In this document: positions 8,779 to 17,754 of the stretch, piece after piece
Layout: every line of letters begins with the position of its first letter
How positions within the stretch are numbered: position 1 is the first letter of the stretch
Assembly: GCA_021202275.1 (NCBI GenBank)
Contig: JAJQDI010000015.1
Span: forward strand, 286,637 to 350,636
Origin: Bacteroides sp.
GTDB taxonomy: Bacteria > Bacteroidota > Bacteroidia > Bacteroidales > Bacteroidaceae
Reading direction: 5' to 3'
DNA: 64,000 nucleotides
Notes under the pieces: model-generated
What the model was told of the DNA's origin: nothing
The model's input: the letters and a program-made list of their open reading frames with translations, nothing else
The model's database searches: none
Position numbers and translations under genes: made by a program

Positions 8779-10068
8779 ATGAAACCTTCAGAACCCTCCT
8801 GTGGGGATGTCCTCAGACTTTCCCATCCTCCTCTTCCGATAGTCCGCATCGGTTTCATCAGGCTGGGCAACCGGGGACTCACGACACTGAAACGTTACAT
8901 GCAGATCGAAGGAATAGAGATCACCGCACTCTGCGATCTCAGAGAAACCAACCTCCATCAATCCCAACAGATACTTAAGAGATACGGACACCCTCCTGCC
9001 AACACATACACAGGCAGGAATGGATGGAAAGCACTCTGTCAGGATCATACGATCCATCTGGTTTTTGTATGTACCGACTGGCTCAACCATACTCCGATGG
9101 CTGTATATGCCATGACACATCAGAAGCACGTAGCGATCGAAGTGCCCGCGGCAATGACCATAGAAGAGTGCTGGCAACTGGTGGAAACTGCCGAAAAAGA
9201 GAGAAGACACTGCATGATGCTGGAAAACTGTTGCTACGATCCTTTTGCCCTGGCTACCCTGAACATGGCACGGCAACATGTATTTGGTGAGATCGTACAT
9301 GTGGAAGGCGCGTATATCCATGACCTGAGAAAAGTCTACTTTGCAGATGAAAGCGAAGGTGGCTTTCACAACCAGTGGAACCGTTCCTATGCTACAGAAC
9401 ATACGGGCAATCCTTACCCCACTCACGGACTGGGCCCCATCTGCCAGGTATTGAATATCCACCGGGGAGACCGGATGACGCATCTCGTATCCATGTCCAG
9501 CCATCAGTCGGGAATGACAGCATATGCCAGAAAGAAATTCGGTCCGGACGCGCCGGAAGCCCGGCAAGCCTATCGCATGGGAGACGTAAACACAACCCTT
9601 ATCCGTACGCAAAAAGGAAAGAGCATGATGATCCAATACAACACAGCTTGTCCCCGTCCTTACAGCAGGTTACATACGATCTGTGGCACGGAAGGATATG
9701 CACAAAAATATCCTGTACCTATCCTTTCCCTGGATACCTACCAGATCCCACTTCCGGCACAACAGCAGGAGCAACTGCTTAAAGAATACGAACATCCCTT
9801 CACCACTTATATCGGCAGCCAGGCCCGTAGGCGGAATCTTCCCAATGAAATGAACTATATCATGGATTACCGGTTGATCTACTGCCTGCGCAACGGTCTG
9901 GCACTGGATCAGGATGTATATGATGCTGTAGAATGGTCTTGCCTCACCGAGCTGACAGAGCGTTCGGTTCTGGGAGGAAACATTCCGGTAGATATTCCCG
10001 ACTTTACCCGGGGAGCATGGAATAAATTGTCTCAACTGGAATTTGAAGGAATTCCGGCAGGAAAATGA
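8779..10068 (+). CDS. Gfo/Idh/MocA family protein, GH109-like glycosidase paralogue
   Basis: A 429-residue relative of GH109 alpha-N-acetylgalactosaminidases, which hydrolyse glycosides with an NAD-dependent oxidation-elimination mechanism. It shares blocks with the second copy at 11652: [23 protein letters not shown] segment, [38 protein letters not shown]. Unlike that copy it has no signal peptide, so it is predicted cytosolic. The dinucleotide loop is unusual: R28-L-G30-N-R-G33 replaces the GxGxxG of the family, so the first glycine is an arginine. The ATG at 8779 is chosen because an upstream start would lie inside tRNA-Gly. Activity on GalNAc is inferred and may be altered. Confidence 0.85.
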   Translation: MKPSEPSCGDVLRLSHPPLPIVRIGFIRLGNRGLTTLKRYMQIEGIEITALCDLRETNLHQSQQILKRYGHPPANTYTGRNGWKALCQDHTIHLVFVCTDWLNHTPMAVYAMTHQKHVAIEVPAAMTIEECWQLVETAEKERRHCMMLENCCYDPFALATLNMARQHVFGEIVHVEGAYIHDLRKVYFADESEGGFHNQWNRSYATEHTGNPYPTHGLGPICQVLNIHRGDRMTHLVSMSSHQSGMTAYARKKFGPDAPEARQAYRMGDVNTTLIRTQKGKSMMIQYNTACPRPYSRLHTICGTEGYAQKYPVPILSLDTYQIPLPAQQQEQLLKEYEHPFTTYIGSQARRRNLPNEMNYIMDYRLIYCLRNGLALDQDVYDAVEWSCLTELTERSVLGGNIPVDIPDFTRGAWNKLSQLEFEGIPAGK

Positions 10069-10162
10069 TATAGGGATAAACGATATAGAATGTTTGACTG
10101 AAAATACAGATCATCATTTCATTGTAACCTGTTTTTATTCCTTAACACAGAGGAGATCATCC

Positions 10163-10236
10163 ACTTGTAGAGACACACGGCGTGCGTCTCTACAAGTAAT
10201 ACGATAGAATATTTGTATTTCAGATCGTAAATTGTA
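10163..10236 (+). repeat. Palindromic AT-rich element, copy A (partial)
   Basis: A hairpin ACTTGTAGAGACACACG / CGTGCGTCTCTACAAGT (one mismatch; 10163-10197) is followed by GATAGAATATTTGTATTTC and GTAAAT repeats. This right half matches the right arm of copy B (16069-16136) over about 70 bases, and the match continues for about a dozen bases beyond the arm. The matching left arm is missing or eroded. It lies between two convergent genes. Confidence 0.75.
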
Positions 10237-10257
10237 AATCAAAAGATGTCTGCCTTT

Positions 10258-10800
10258 TTATTTCAGATCAGGTTTCAGCTTATGCCGCAACTGTTTCAGG
10301 ACCTCATTGATATGTCTTTCCACAGTTTTAGGTGTAATCCGGAGTTTTTCCGCTATTTCTTTATAACTCAGTCCTTCATCGCGGCTCAGATGAAACACCT
10401 CCTGCTGGCGTTGGGGAAGCATCTCTACCAATGTCCGGATATACTGTCTCAGATCTTCTGTTTCTACCTCTTCAGCTACTCCGGCATCGGCAATATCCCA
10501 CGCGGAAGAGATCGTCTCTATCAGGAATTGCTCATTCAGGCTTTTCCTGTAACGATTAAAAATAATGTTCCTTGTCATGATAAAAAGCATACCATCAGGC
10601 TTCTTCTCTTCGTCGAGTACCGAACGATGCTCCCATAGTCTGATAAAGACCTCTTGCACGATCTCCTCTACGTCGTCTATGGAACGTATATACAAGCGGG
10701 TAAATCCATACACCTGCTTCCAATAACGAGTGTACAGAAGTGAAAAAGCGGTTTTATCTCCCTGCTTCACCTTCAAAATTATGTCCCTCTCTTTCATCAT
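10258..10800 (-). CDS. ECF-type RNA polymerase sigma-70 factor
   Basis: A 180-residue extracytoplasmic-function sigma factor of the Bacteroidota group that usually controls glycan-uptake loci. Region 2 spans roughly residues 10-80 (YTRYWKQVYGFTRLYI, DVEEIVQEVFIRLWEH) and region 4 roughly 120-172 (LPQRQQEVFHLSRDEGLSYKEIAEKLRITPKTVERHI, a helix-turn-helix). Such factors normally sit beside a FecR-type anti-sigma gene and SusC/D genes; none is visible here, only a 62-residue open frame on the other side of the divergent gap. Translation may start at either of two adjacent ATGs. It may control the nearby GH109/kinase genes, but that is inference from position. Confidence 0.92.
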   Translation of the reverse strand: MMKERDIILKVKQGDKTAFSLLYTRYWKQVYGFTRLYIRSIDDVEEIVQEVFIRLWEHRSVLDEEKKPDGMLFIMTRNIIFNRYRKSLNEQFLIETISSAWDIADAGVAEEVETEDLRQYIRTLVEMLPQRQQEVFHLSRDEGLSYKEIAEKLRITPKTVERHINEVLKQLRHKLKPDLK

Positions 10801-11199
10801 TTAAAATACATATTTTAATTGATATCAAAATCACAGCAAGGTGTATACGGTCATATACACCCTATTTTACATGAAGAAAATAAGGGTTGGTAATGTGTAA
10901 AGCAGAAAGACACGCTTCTATAGGCCGGGAAAGGGTATGAAGCGTTTGGACTGTACAAATATACATATAATATACGGAACATGTCTCTGTTTTTATAAGA
11001 AAAATGCAATTCTCCGTACACACAGTTCTATGTATGATAACATGAAAAGGCAGGAGATCTTGTATCGGAAGGAGGAAAAGCATCAGGTATCCCCGTCTGC
11101 CCGATCCACTTTTTTCATTATTTTCCTGAAGTGGCTGGGGGATATTCTTACGGTACGTGTATTTATTAAAGATAGGGATAGTTATAAGGGAACCGGATT
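10801..11199. promoter_or_regulatory. Divergent gap of the sigma factor gene with two dyads
   Basis: About 400 bp with no convincing gene. A dyad TTGATATCAA lies at about 10819-10828, and GGTGTATA/TATACACC arms span 10839-10862, both just upstream of the sigma factor gene. TATACACCC recurs near 11473. These are candidate operator or promoter sites; no known consensus was recognised. Confidence 0.3.
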
Positions 11200-11388
11200 A
11201 TGGATCAGAAAAAAGAAGAAAACAATATTTTCATTGAAACAGACTGGGAATTTATAGAGCGACTGACTCATACCTCCCTGATACAGGAGAGTATGAAAGA
11301 TCAATGGAGAGCTTATAAAGAAGACATCCCGGACGACACAATCGGAGAGAATATCCGGAAACAGATCCTGCGAAAAACTGAGGAATGA
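11200..11388 (+). CDS. Small hypothetical protein (62 aa)
   Basis: A 62-residue, highly charged protein (FIETDWEFIERLTHTSL… ending RKQILRKTEE) with no signal peptide or membrane segment. The pattern NIFIETDWEFIERL…W faintly recalls the N-terminal sigma-binding part of FecR-type anti-sigma factors, and its place opposite an ECF sigma gene would fit a truncated anti-sigma protein, but this is a weak guess. A longer overlapping frame from 10937 looks less protein-like. About 260 bp without further genes follow before the GH109 lipoprotein gene. Confidence 0.45.
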   Translation: MDQKKEENNIFIETDWEFIERLTHTSLIQESMKDQWRAYKEDIPDDTIGENIRKQILRKTEE

Positions 11389-11651
11389 TCCGGAAACAGA
11401 TCTTCATCACCGACAGACAAAAGACGTTCGGAACAAAAGTCTATTATTTTCTTCAGGCTTGTTAGTGTAGGATATACACCCCTCTTCCGGTTCTGTAACA
11501 GAGTATCCCGACAAAGTTACAGGCCGGAACTGACAGGTAATACGGAGAAGATTTTACGGAGAGAACAAATTTTTAAAACAACAAAACGATAACCTGGATA
11601 TACATCAGGGAAACAAACGAACCCATTAACTAATCACTAACAAGTATAATT

Positions 11652-13061
11652 ATGAAAAGATTATTTCAGTTTTCACTCTTCTTACTGGGTATTCTCCTGC
11701 TGTCCGGATGTGGATCGGGAGTAAAACAAGAGCAGATACGGATCCCGATCGCTGTCGCAACTCCGGAACGTCCCGCGGGACAAAGCGATGTGATCGGACT
11801 TGTCACAGAACCGTTGGAAGTAGTACGTGTCGGATTCATCGGATTAGGTATGCGTGGCCCCGGTGCCGTATCACGCTTTACACACATTCCGGGAGTAGAG
11901 ATCAAAGCACTGTGTGACCTCCACGAAGACCGGGTAGAGAAATCGCAGGAGAGACTGGAAAAAGCAGGATTTCCCCGCGCCACCTCTTACAGCGGTAGTG
12001 AATATGCATGGAAAGAGATGTGCGAACGGGAAGACATCGACCTGATCTACATCTGTACCGACTGGAAACGTCATGCCGAAATGATCCTGTATGCTCTCAA
12101 CAACAACAAGCACGTGGCCTGTGAAGTTCCGGCTGCCATGACTATGGAAGAGATCTGGGACATCATAAACACTGCCGAACGTACCCGCAAACATTGCATG
12201 ATGCTCGAAAATTGTGTATATGACTTCTTCGAACTGACCACGCTGAATATGGCTCAACAAGGAGTTTTCGGAGAGATACTGCACGTGGAAGGAGCCTACA
12301 TACATGACCTCAGAGACTTCTGGGATGCCTATGAAGGCAACTGGAGACTGGAATGGAACCGCAAACACAGAGGAGACGTATATGCCACTCACGGTATGGG
12401 ACCGGCTTGTCAACTCCTGGATATACACCGGGGAGATAAAATGAACTACCTGGTATCTATGGACACAAAAGCAGTGGGAAGTCCAGAGTATATCCGGGAA
12501 AAAACCGGAGAAGTAGTCACAGATTTCCGGAATGGTGATCATACATTAACACTGATACGTACCGAAAAGGGAAAGACCATACAGATACAGCACAATGTAA
12601 CTTCACCCCGTCCTTACAGCCGGATGTATCAGCTCACCGGCACCAAAGGATTCGCCAATAAATACCCCATACAAGGATACGCACTGGACGCGTCGCAAAT
12701 GGACAGCGATGTGGCACTGAACCACGAAAACCTGAACGCGCACAGGTTTGTGCCGGAAGAGGTAAAGGCCGCGCTGATGGATAAGTACAAACATCCGATC
12801 CACCGCGAACTGGAAGAGACTGCAAAGAAAGTAGGCGGACACGGGGGGATGGACTTCATTATGGACTATCGGTTGGTATATTGCCTGCAAAATGGTTTGC
12901 CCCTGGACATGGATGTGTATGACCTGGCCGAATGGTCGTGCCTGGCTCCTCTGACAGCACTCTCTCTGGAAAACAATTCCGCTCCCGTAGAGATCCCTGA
13001 TTTCACCCGGGGCAGCTGGAATAAAATAAAAGGATACAGGCATGCGTTTGCCACACCATAA
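11652..13061 (+). CDS. GH109 family alpha-N-acetylgalactosaminidase, lipoprotein
   Basis: A 469-residue Gfo/Idh/MocA-fold glycosidase of family GH109, which removes alpha-linked GalNAc (blood group A or Tn-type glycans) using bound NAD. It has a lipoprotein signal with lipobox LSGC (C20). The NAD loop is intact: G64-L-G66-M-R-G69 within VGFIGLGMRGPG. Family blocks follow: [87 protein letters not shown]. The Tyr/His of GAYIH and the His of THGMG are the likely active-site residues by family knowledge. An N-acetylhexosamine-kinase-like gene follows, so released GalNAc can be phosphorylated. Subcellular site is envelope or surface. Confidence 0.92.
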   Translation: MKRLFQFSLFLLGILLLSGCGSGVKQEQIRIPIAVATPERPAGQSDVIGLVTEPLEVVRVGFIGLGMRGPGAVSRFTHIPGVEIKALCDLHEDRVEKSQERLEKAGFPRATSYSGSEYAWKEMCEREDIDLIYICTDWKRHAEMILYALNNNKHVACEVPAAMTMEEIWDIINTAERTRKHCMMLENCVYDFFELTTLNMAQQGVFGEILHVEGAYIHDLRDFWDAYEGNWRLEWNRKHRGDVYATHGMGPACQLLDIHRGDKMNYLVSMDTKAVGSPEYIREKTGEVVTDFRNGDHTLTLIRTEKGKTIQIQHNVTSPRPYSRMYQLTGTKGFANKYPIQGYALDASQMDSDVALNHENLNAHRFVPEEVKAALMDKYKHPIHRELEETAKKVGGHGGMDFIMDYRLVYCLQNGLPLDMDVYDLAEWSCLAPLTALSLENNSAPVEIPDFTRGSWNKIKGYRHAFATP

Positions 13062-13094
13062 AGATACGGATAAACCCTGACCTTACTATAAAAG

Positions 13095-13135
13095 AAGGTG
13101 ATTGCCGGGAACCAGAGTTCCCGCGTAATCACCTT
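13095..13135 (+). terminator. Long hairpin after the GH109 gene
   Basis: AAGGTGATT…CGGGAAC pairs with GTTCCCG…AATCACCTT around a 4-nt loop, with one or two bulges. It is 33 nt after the stop codon. The T tract is short, so it may be an attenuator or 3' stabiliser rather than a full terminator. Confidence 0.6.
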
Positions 13136-13220
13136 TCACCCGTCCTGTCAACCTGACCTTTGATTACGAAAGCCATACGTAGTTTTTCAGATAAAAAGTA
13201 TCCATGTAATCTTTATAGCT

Positions 13221-14306
13221 ATGGAAGATCTGTTTGATATCGTCTCCAAATTCAAGACTTATGGTACTCCCGCGGTTGTAAAGCCTTTAGGGAATAGCCT
13301 GATCCATGATACATTCAAAGTCACAACCGCCGAATTAAACTCTCCGGATTATGTTTTGCAACAGATCAACCGTACCCTGTTCCCGGACATAGATACCCTG
13401 CAAAGAAACCTTGTCTACGTCACCAACTATCTGCGCAGCAAACTACCGGCCAGTGACCCCGATATAGACAGAAAGGTACTGACGTTCATTCCTACAATAC
13501 AAGGGAAAAGATACTGGACAGACGGAGCAGCATACTGGCGTATGACAAAATATATTCCTTTTTCACAAACCATTGAAACCGTCACTCCCGAAACAGTTTA
13601 CACCGCCGGAAAGGCTTTCGGCCATTTCCAGGCTATGCTTTCCGATCTTCCGGTTCAACTGGAAGAGACCCTACCCGATCTCTACAACATGGAATTCCAT
13701 CTCAGACAATTGAAAGAGGCCAGAGAGAATAACCGGGCCAGACGACGCAGGAAAGTGTGTAAAGAGCTGGACTATATAGAACGGTATGCCGCGGAGATGT
13801 GTAAAGCGGAGATCGCACACCGGGCGGGGAAATTATCCAAACGCATCTGTCACGGCGACCCCAAGATCAGCAACCTTTTGTTCGATCAGAACGGAGAGGC
13901 CCTTTGTGTGATCGACCTGGACACGGTAATGCCCGGGTATGTCTTCTCAGACTTCGGGAACTTTCTGCGGACAGCAGCAAATACGGGAAAAGCAGAGGAG
14001 AGAAATCAGGATGAAGTATACTTCGACATGCGGATATTCTGTGCGTTTACAAAAGGCTACCTCGCGAGCAGTATGAGTTTTCTTACAGCTTACGAAATAG
14101 CCAATTTACCTTTTGCCGCCACTCTGTTTCCCTATATGCAGGGAGTTCGTTTCCTTACGGATTTCCTGAACGGAGACAGCTATTATCAGATACAGTATCC
14201 CGAGCACAACCTGATACGCGCACGCACACAACTACGGTTGCATGAAAGTGCCACAGAACAATTGCTACACATGCAGGAGTTTATTCATCAACACCTGCTT
14301 CAATAA
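13221..14306 (+). CDS. Phosphotransferase, N-acetylhexosamine 1-kinase (NahK) like
   Basis: A 361-residue protein of the aminoglycoside phosphotransferase fold. The catalytic loop is H211-G-D213-PKISN and the metal-binding motif is I231-D-L-D234 (VIDLDTV). The N-terminal lobe motif NSLIHDTFKV and the block YVLQQINRTLFPDIDTL are characteristic of NahK-like sugar kinases, which phosphorylate GlcNAc or GalNAc at C1. Placed 160 bp after a GH109 alpha-GalNAcase gene, it probably handles the released amino sugar in the cytosol. Its 3' end overlaps the convergent DUF3256 gene by 26 bp. The fold is certain; the sugar is inferred. Confidence 0.88.
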   Translation: MEDLFDIVSKFKTYGTPAVVKPLGNSLIHDTFKVTTAELNSPDYVLQQINRTLFPDIDTLQRNLVYVTNYLRSKLPASDPDIDRKVLTFIPTIQGKRYWTDGAAYWRMTKYIPFSQTIETVTPETVYTAGKAFGHFQAMLSDLPVQLEETLPDLYNMEFHLRQLKEARENNRARRRRKVCKELDYIERYAAEMCKAEIAHRAGKLSKRICHGDPKISNLLFDQNGEALCVIDLDTVMPGYVFSDFGNFLRTAANTGKAEERNQDEVYFDMRIFCAFTKGYLASSMSFLTAYEIANLPFAATLFPYMQGVRFLTDFLNGDSYYQIQYPEHNLIRARTQLRLHESATEQLLHMQEFIHQHLLQ

Positions 14307-14949
14307 GGTCACCCTGAACAAACTTATTGTCATCTTTCCAATAATAGACCATGGAAGGACGAACAAAAGCTTCCAGTCTGCCAGCGGTTTCTTTATCCAG
14401 ATACTCCGGAGTAGTGAAAGTAAAGATCACCGCGGGTTCCGTATCGGAGATATCGGCTTTCATCAGCAGAATATCGGCATCACGCGACGCGTCGATTACT
14501 TTTTCTCTATCCTCACCTGCCTCGGGGATCACAATAAAATCGGTCAGTTCCGGGAGTACCAGATAGTGGTCCGACTCAAGCAGGTTCCAGTTCTCGTCAT
14601 AAAACTCTACCCGACTGTCGCAAACCGGCGCGCAGGAAGTAAATACCGCACAAAGTACAGAGCCTCCGTTATGGAGAGGCAGCACTTTCATCTGCCAGTC
14701 ACTCTGCGGAGTAAGCTGCAAACGGATATAGTCTTTTGTCATGTGAGTCATCTCCGTCTTACTACCAAAGCGGTTGGTTACCTCCGCCTTCATATTACTT
14801 TCCAGGAAATCCACACAATCCGCTCTGTTGTTGGCTGTAAGCATCGGACTCAGCGAATCCGGCATATTTACAAAAAAAGTTTTAGCCTCCTGTGCGTTCA
14901 CAAGCATAGCGAGCAGCATCAGAACGGAAAGTAATACTGTTTTTTTCAT
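14281..14949 (-). CDS. DUF3256 family secreted protein
   Basis: A 222-residue Bacteroidota-specific protein with a cleavable signal peptide (MKKTVLLSVLMLLAMLVNA-Q). The body starts EAKTFFVNMPDSLSPMLT, carries NNRADCVDFLES and a repeated beta pattern, matching my recollection of DUF3256. Function is unknown. An alternative ATG lies three codons upstream at 14958; I prefer 14949 because it gives a normal signal peptide. It is convergent with the NahK-like gene and overlaps it by 26 bp. Confidence 0.85.
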   Translation of the reverse strand: MKKTVLLSVLMLLAMLVNAQEAKTFFVNMPDSLSPMLTANNRADCVDFLESNMKAEVTNRFGSKTEMTHMTKDYIRLQLTPQSDWQMKVLPLHNGGSVLCAVFTSCAPVCDSRVEFYDENWNLLESDHYLVLPELTDFIVIPEAGEDREKVIDASRDADILLMKADISDTEPAVIFTFTTPEYLDKETAGRLEAFVRPSMVYYWKDDNKFVQGDLIEAGVDE

Positions 14950-14971
14950 CTGTAACATTTAATTAATTAAG

Positions 14972-15871
14972 TTATTTTGAACCCAAATATAGAAATATCA
15001 TACCTATTAACACCAGAAGCAGGTCAATTGCTTTACTTTTTAAATTCTTTTCACGGAAAATAAGAGCTCCGAAGAGAAAAGAGACCAGCACACTGCCTCT
15101 ACGGATCATAGAAACAACTGATATCAGGGACTGTTCATAACTCAGGGAATAAAAATAGACAAAGTCGGCAATAGAAAGAAATACCGGGATCCAGAGGATC
15201 GCCCACTTCCAGTGAAAAGGAGTAGTCTCTTTCCGGCGTGGCCACCAAAGCCCTAAGAGTATAGGACACATGATAAACAATTGATAGACATTATACCAGG
15301 ATTGCACAGTCATAGGCGGCAGTTGTTTCATCAGGAATTTATCATAAAGTCCGCTGATGGCTCCAGTCACGGCAGCAAGTATGATAAAAAAGATCCATTT
15401 GTTATGAGCAAAGTCTATTCCTTCTTTTTTACCCGAACGGCTCAACAGGAAAAAGGAACAAATGGCCAGGGAGACTCCGATCCACTGATAGAGGTTAAGT
15501 CTCTCCCCAAAAATCAACATAGCTCCTACCAGCACCATCACCGGACGGGTAGCATTGATCGGCCCCACGATGGTAATAGGCAGATGTTTCATACCAAAAT
15601 AGCCAAAGATCCAGGAAGACAATACAATACACGCTTTCAGGAGGATATAGGCATGAGTCTCCCATCCGGCTTGTGGAACAAAGAAAATAGTATCTTCAAG
15701 CAGATCCGGACAGAAAGTGGAAAGCAAAATGAAAGGCAGGAATATAAAACTGGAGAAAAAAGTGTTCAGGAACAGTACCGGAAGTACCGCATTGTCTTTA
15801 AGCGCCTGTTTCTTGGACACATCGTAAAACCCCAGAAAAGTAGCGGAAAGAAAAGCCAGAAGTAACCACAT
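14972..15871 (-). CDS. EamA/DMT family transporter
   Basis: A 299-residue inner-membrane protein with about ten hydrophobic helices in two five-helix EamA repeats. Landmarks are MWLLLAFLSATFLGFYDVSKKQAL at the N-terminus, GPINATRPVMVLVGAMLIFGE at the end of repeat one and SVVSMIRRGSVLVSFLFGALIFREKN in repeat two. Such proteins export small metabolites; the substrate cannot be read. It begins 4 bp from palindromic element copy B, which separates it from truA, so its expression may depend on promoter sequence in or across that element. Confidence 0.9.
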   Translation of the reverse strand: MWLLLAFLSATFLGFYDVSKKQALKDNAVLPVLFLNTFFSSFIFLPFILLSTFCPDLLEDTIFFVPQAGWETHAYILLKACIVLSSWIFGYFGMKHLPITIVGPINATRPVMVLVGAMLIFGERLNLYQWIGVSLAICSFFLLSRSGKKEGIDFAHNKWIFFIILAAVTGAISGLYDKFLMKQLPPMTVQSWYNVYQLFIMCPILLGLWWPRRKETTPFHWKWAILWIPVFLSIADFVYFYSLSYEQSLISVVSMIRRGSVLVSFLFGALIFREKNLKSKAIDLLLVLIGMIFLYLGSK

Positions 15872-15875
15872 TTAT

Positions 15876-16136
15876 ATTTACGATTTACTGATTTACGATT
15901 TACGATTTGAAATACAAACATTCTATCCTATAACTTGTAGAGACGCACGGGGTATGTATCCGCCGTACAGGTCCAATAAAGGTAGGTGCCTGACAGGTTT
16001 GTATATCCTCATACCTATACCCTGTTAGAAAAATCCTGTTGTGCATACGTATACCGCGGAGACGCACACCGTGCGTCTCTACAAGTTCTGTGATAGAATA
16101 TTTGTATTTCAAATCGTAAATCGTAAATCGTAAATC
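15876..16136 (+). repeat. Palindromic AT-rich element, copy B (about 70-bp inverted arms)
   Basis: Left arm 15876-15950 and right arm 16069-16136 are inverted copies with few mismatches. They are built of GATTTACGATT units, then GAAATACAAA[C/T]ATTCTAT, then ACTTGTAGAGACGCACGG. The arms enclose about 118 bp of unique sequence. The right tip overlaps the stop codon of truA (TCA at 16135-16137 on the plus strand). The left tip stops 4 bp from the start codon of the transporter gene. No open frame for a transposase is inside. Confidence 0.85.
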
Positions 16137-16887
16137 AAAAGATGTCTTCCGGATAAGTGACATTCACCAGAAAAAGAGCATGCCCCGGTGCCGAAGAACC
16201 GGCTTTTCCCCGGTCTTTGGATTCAATCACCTGCCGGAATTCCTGCAAAGAGAGTTTTCCTCTTCCCACTTCCAGCAAAGTACCCACAATGGCGCGTACC
16301 ATGTTACGTAAAAAACGATCTGCCGTAATAGTAAACACCCACGTTGTTTCATCTACCTGCTCCCATACGGCCTGAGTCACCACACAATTATTGGTCTTTA
16401 CATCGGTATGTAGTTTGCTGAAACTGGTAAAATCAGTATATTCATACAACACAGCCGCCGCTTCATTCATCTTCGCAAAATCAGGAGTATGGAACAGACG
16501 GTAACGGTAGTTTCTCAGAAAGGGAGATTTTGAAGTAACTACATAATAGTTGTACGTACGTGAGGTCGCGTCGAAACGCGCATGCGCGTCCGGAACCACA
16601 GGTACAACCTTGTATACGGATATATCCTGCGGAAGGATCCGGTTGAGCTTGTCCGTCACCCACTCGCCATCCAGCATTTCCGAATGATTGAAGTGCGCCA
16701 CCATCATTTCCGCATGCACCCCGGCATCCGTTCGTCCGGCTCCGGTCACCTCAGTCTCACTCCGTAGAAATGTGCTCAGCGCATGCATCAGGCACTCCTG
16801 CACACTGCTGCCATTGGGCTGTATCTGCCATCCGTGATAGCGGCTCCCATCGTAGGCCAGATAGATAAAATAACGATATGGCTTCAT
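16135..16887 (-). CDS. truA: tRNA pseudouridine(38-40) synthase TruA
   Basis: A 250-residue enzyme that makes pseudouridine at positions 38-40 of tRNA anticodon arms. The catalytic aspartate is D54 in [12 protein letters not shown]. Other landmarks are [33 protein letters not shown] and [20 protein letters not shown]. Length is normal. Its last bases and stop codon coincide with the tip of palindromic element copy B. The upstream TACCTTTG promoter lies 20 nt from the ATG. Confidence 0.95.
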   Translation of the reverse strand: MKPYRYFIYLAYDGSRYHGWQIQPNGSSVQECLMHALSTFLRSETEVTGAGRTDAGVHAEMMVAHFNHSEMLDGEWVTDKLNRILPQDISVYKVVPVVPDAHARFDATSRTYNYYVVTSKSPFLRNYRYRLFHTPDFAKMNEAAAVLYEYTDFTSFSKLHTDVKTNNCVVTQAVWEQVDETTWVFTITADRFLRNMVRAIVGTLLEVGRGKLSLQEFRQVIESKDRGKAGSSAPGHALFLVNVTYPEDIF

Positions 16888-16906
16888 CCGTACTCTTTTT
16901 CGGCGG

Positions 16907-16914
16907 CAAAGGTA
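16907..16914 (-). promoter_or_regulatory. Bacteroidota -7 promoter element of truA
   Basis: On the minus strand TACCTTTG (plus-strand CAAAGGTA), 20 nt upstream of the truA ATG at 16887. Confidence 0.6.
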
Positions 16915-16967
16915 GCCAATTAATCCCTTTTTCAGAAAACATCGCTGTTTTTCTTTCCCGTTGCCTG

Positions 16968-17630
16968 TCAGCGGACGGTAATATGGAAACAGCCCTGTTT
17001 CAGTTCATATACAATGTAGCACTTATCCTGCTGGCGAATGTCCCGCAATACCTCCGCCAACACCATTTTGAGAGTATCCGCACCTACATCCTGCCTGGGT
17101 CTTCCCTTTTTGTCCTCTACTTTATGGAACCTTTTCCAACTGATATCAAAGGTAGTTCCGTAGGCATGTGCCGAGTTGGCAGAAGCATTGATATTTCGTT
17201 TGCGGAGTTTCTTCACATCCTCCTCCGTGCGGAGCACGGAAGTCACAAGTATCCGATTCGGATTCAACCCTTTTGCCTCCAGAGAATCCAGAAAATTAGT
17301 TCCGATCAGATCCAGCAATTCACTTGCCCGCGGCACCAGATAAGGGATGGAATGGGTCAGTGAATCCACTTCATACAGTTCGTTATCAACAATATGCCGG
17401 AGCTGCTTTCTCAAGGTTTCAGCCTGTGTACGATCGGCCAGCGGACCTACCCCTAATTCCTTAGCAGCCATCAGATGCAATTTATTGAGATCTCCGAACG
17501 TTTTTTTATAATTGCTGACCCCATGAATATTACGCGGATCATTCATCTTCATGGTCTGTTCTTTTTCCTGGCAGGCAATACACACAAGCACGATCAGTAA
17601 AAAGCCCCATATCCTGTTTCTTAACTCCAT
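16968..17630 (-). CDS. DUF5715-like lipoprotein
   Basis: A 220-residue predicted lipoprotein (h-region [13 protein letters not shown], Cys at about residue 18). The mature part is all-helical and then has [44 protein letters not shown] and [16 protein letters not shown]. The S-x-HxxGxxxDI arrangement with a nearby R resembles the D,D-carboxypeptidase/Hedgehog-like fold (VanY/M15 style HxxGxxxD), and I recall this family as DUF5715. A peptidoglycan-cleaving role is plausible but not shown. The start at 17630 is chosen because it yields the lipobox; an upstream start at 17732 would cross the promoter. Confidence 0.75.
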   Translation of the reverse strand: MELRNRIWGFLLIVLVCIACQEKEQTMKMNDPRNIHGVSNYKKTFGDLNKLHLMAAKELGVGPLADRTQAETLRKQLRHIVDNELYEVDSLTHSIPYLVPRASELLDLIGTNFLDSLEAKGLNPNRILVTSVLRTEEDVKKLRKRNINASANSAHAYGTTFDISWKRFHKVEDKKGRPRQDVGADTLKMVLAEVLRDIRQQDKCYIVYELKQGCFHITVR

Positions 17631-17671
17631 CACAAGTAGGTATAAGTGTTCTACAGCTGTTTTTTGACCTG

Positions 17672-17679
17672 CAAATATA
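17672..17679 (-). promoter_or_regulatory. Bacteroidota -7 promoter element of the DUF5715-like gene
   Basis: TATATTTG on the minus strand, 42 nt upstream of the chosen ATG at 17630; it lies inside the longer alternative reading and so supports the shorter start. Confidence 0.6.
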
Positions 17680-17754
17680 AACCAATACCCGCATCCTAAA
17701 GAAAACTCAGACAAATTAATTTCGATGAACAATCAAACTATCCAAACGTTTCAT

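Noticed and set aside
10937-11257. 106-residue frame opposite the sigma factor gene
   Set aside because: Composition is unlike protein (many Lys runs and stretches of odd codons), and the overlapping frame at 11200 is more protein-like.
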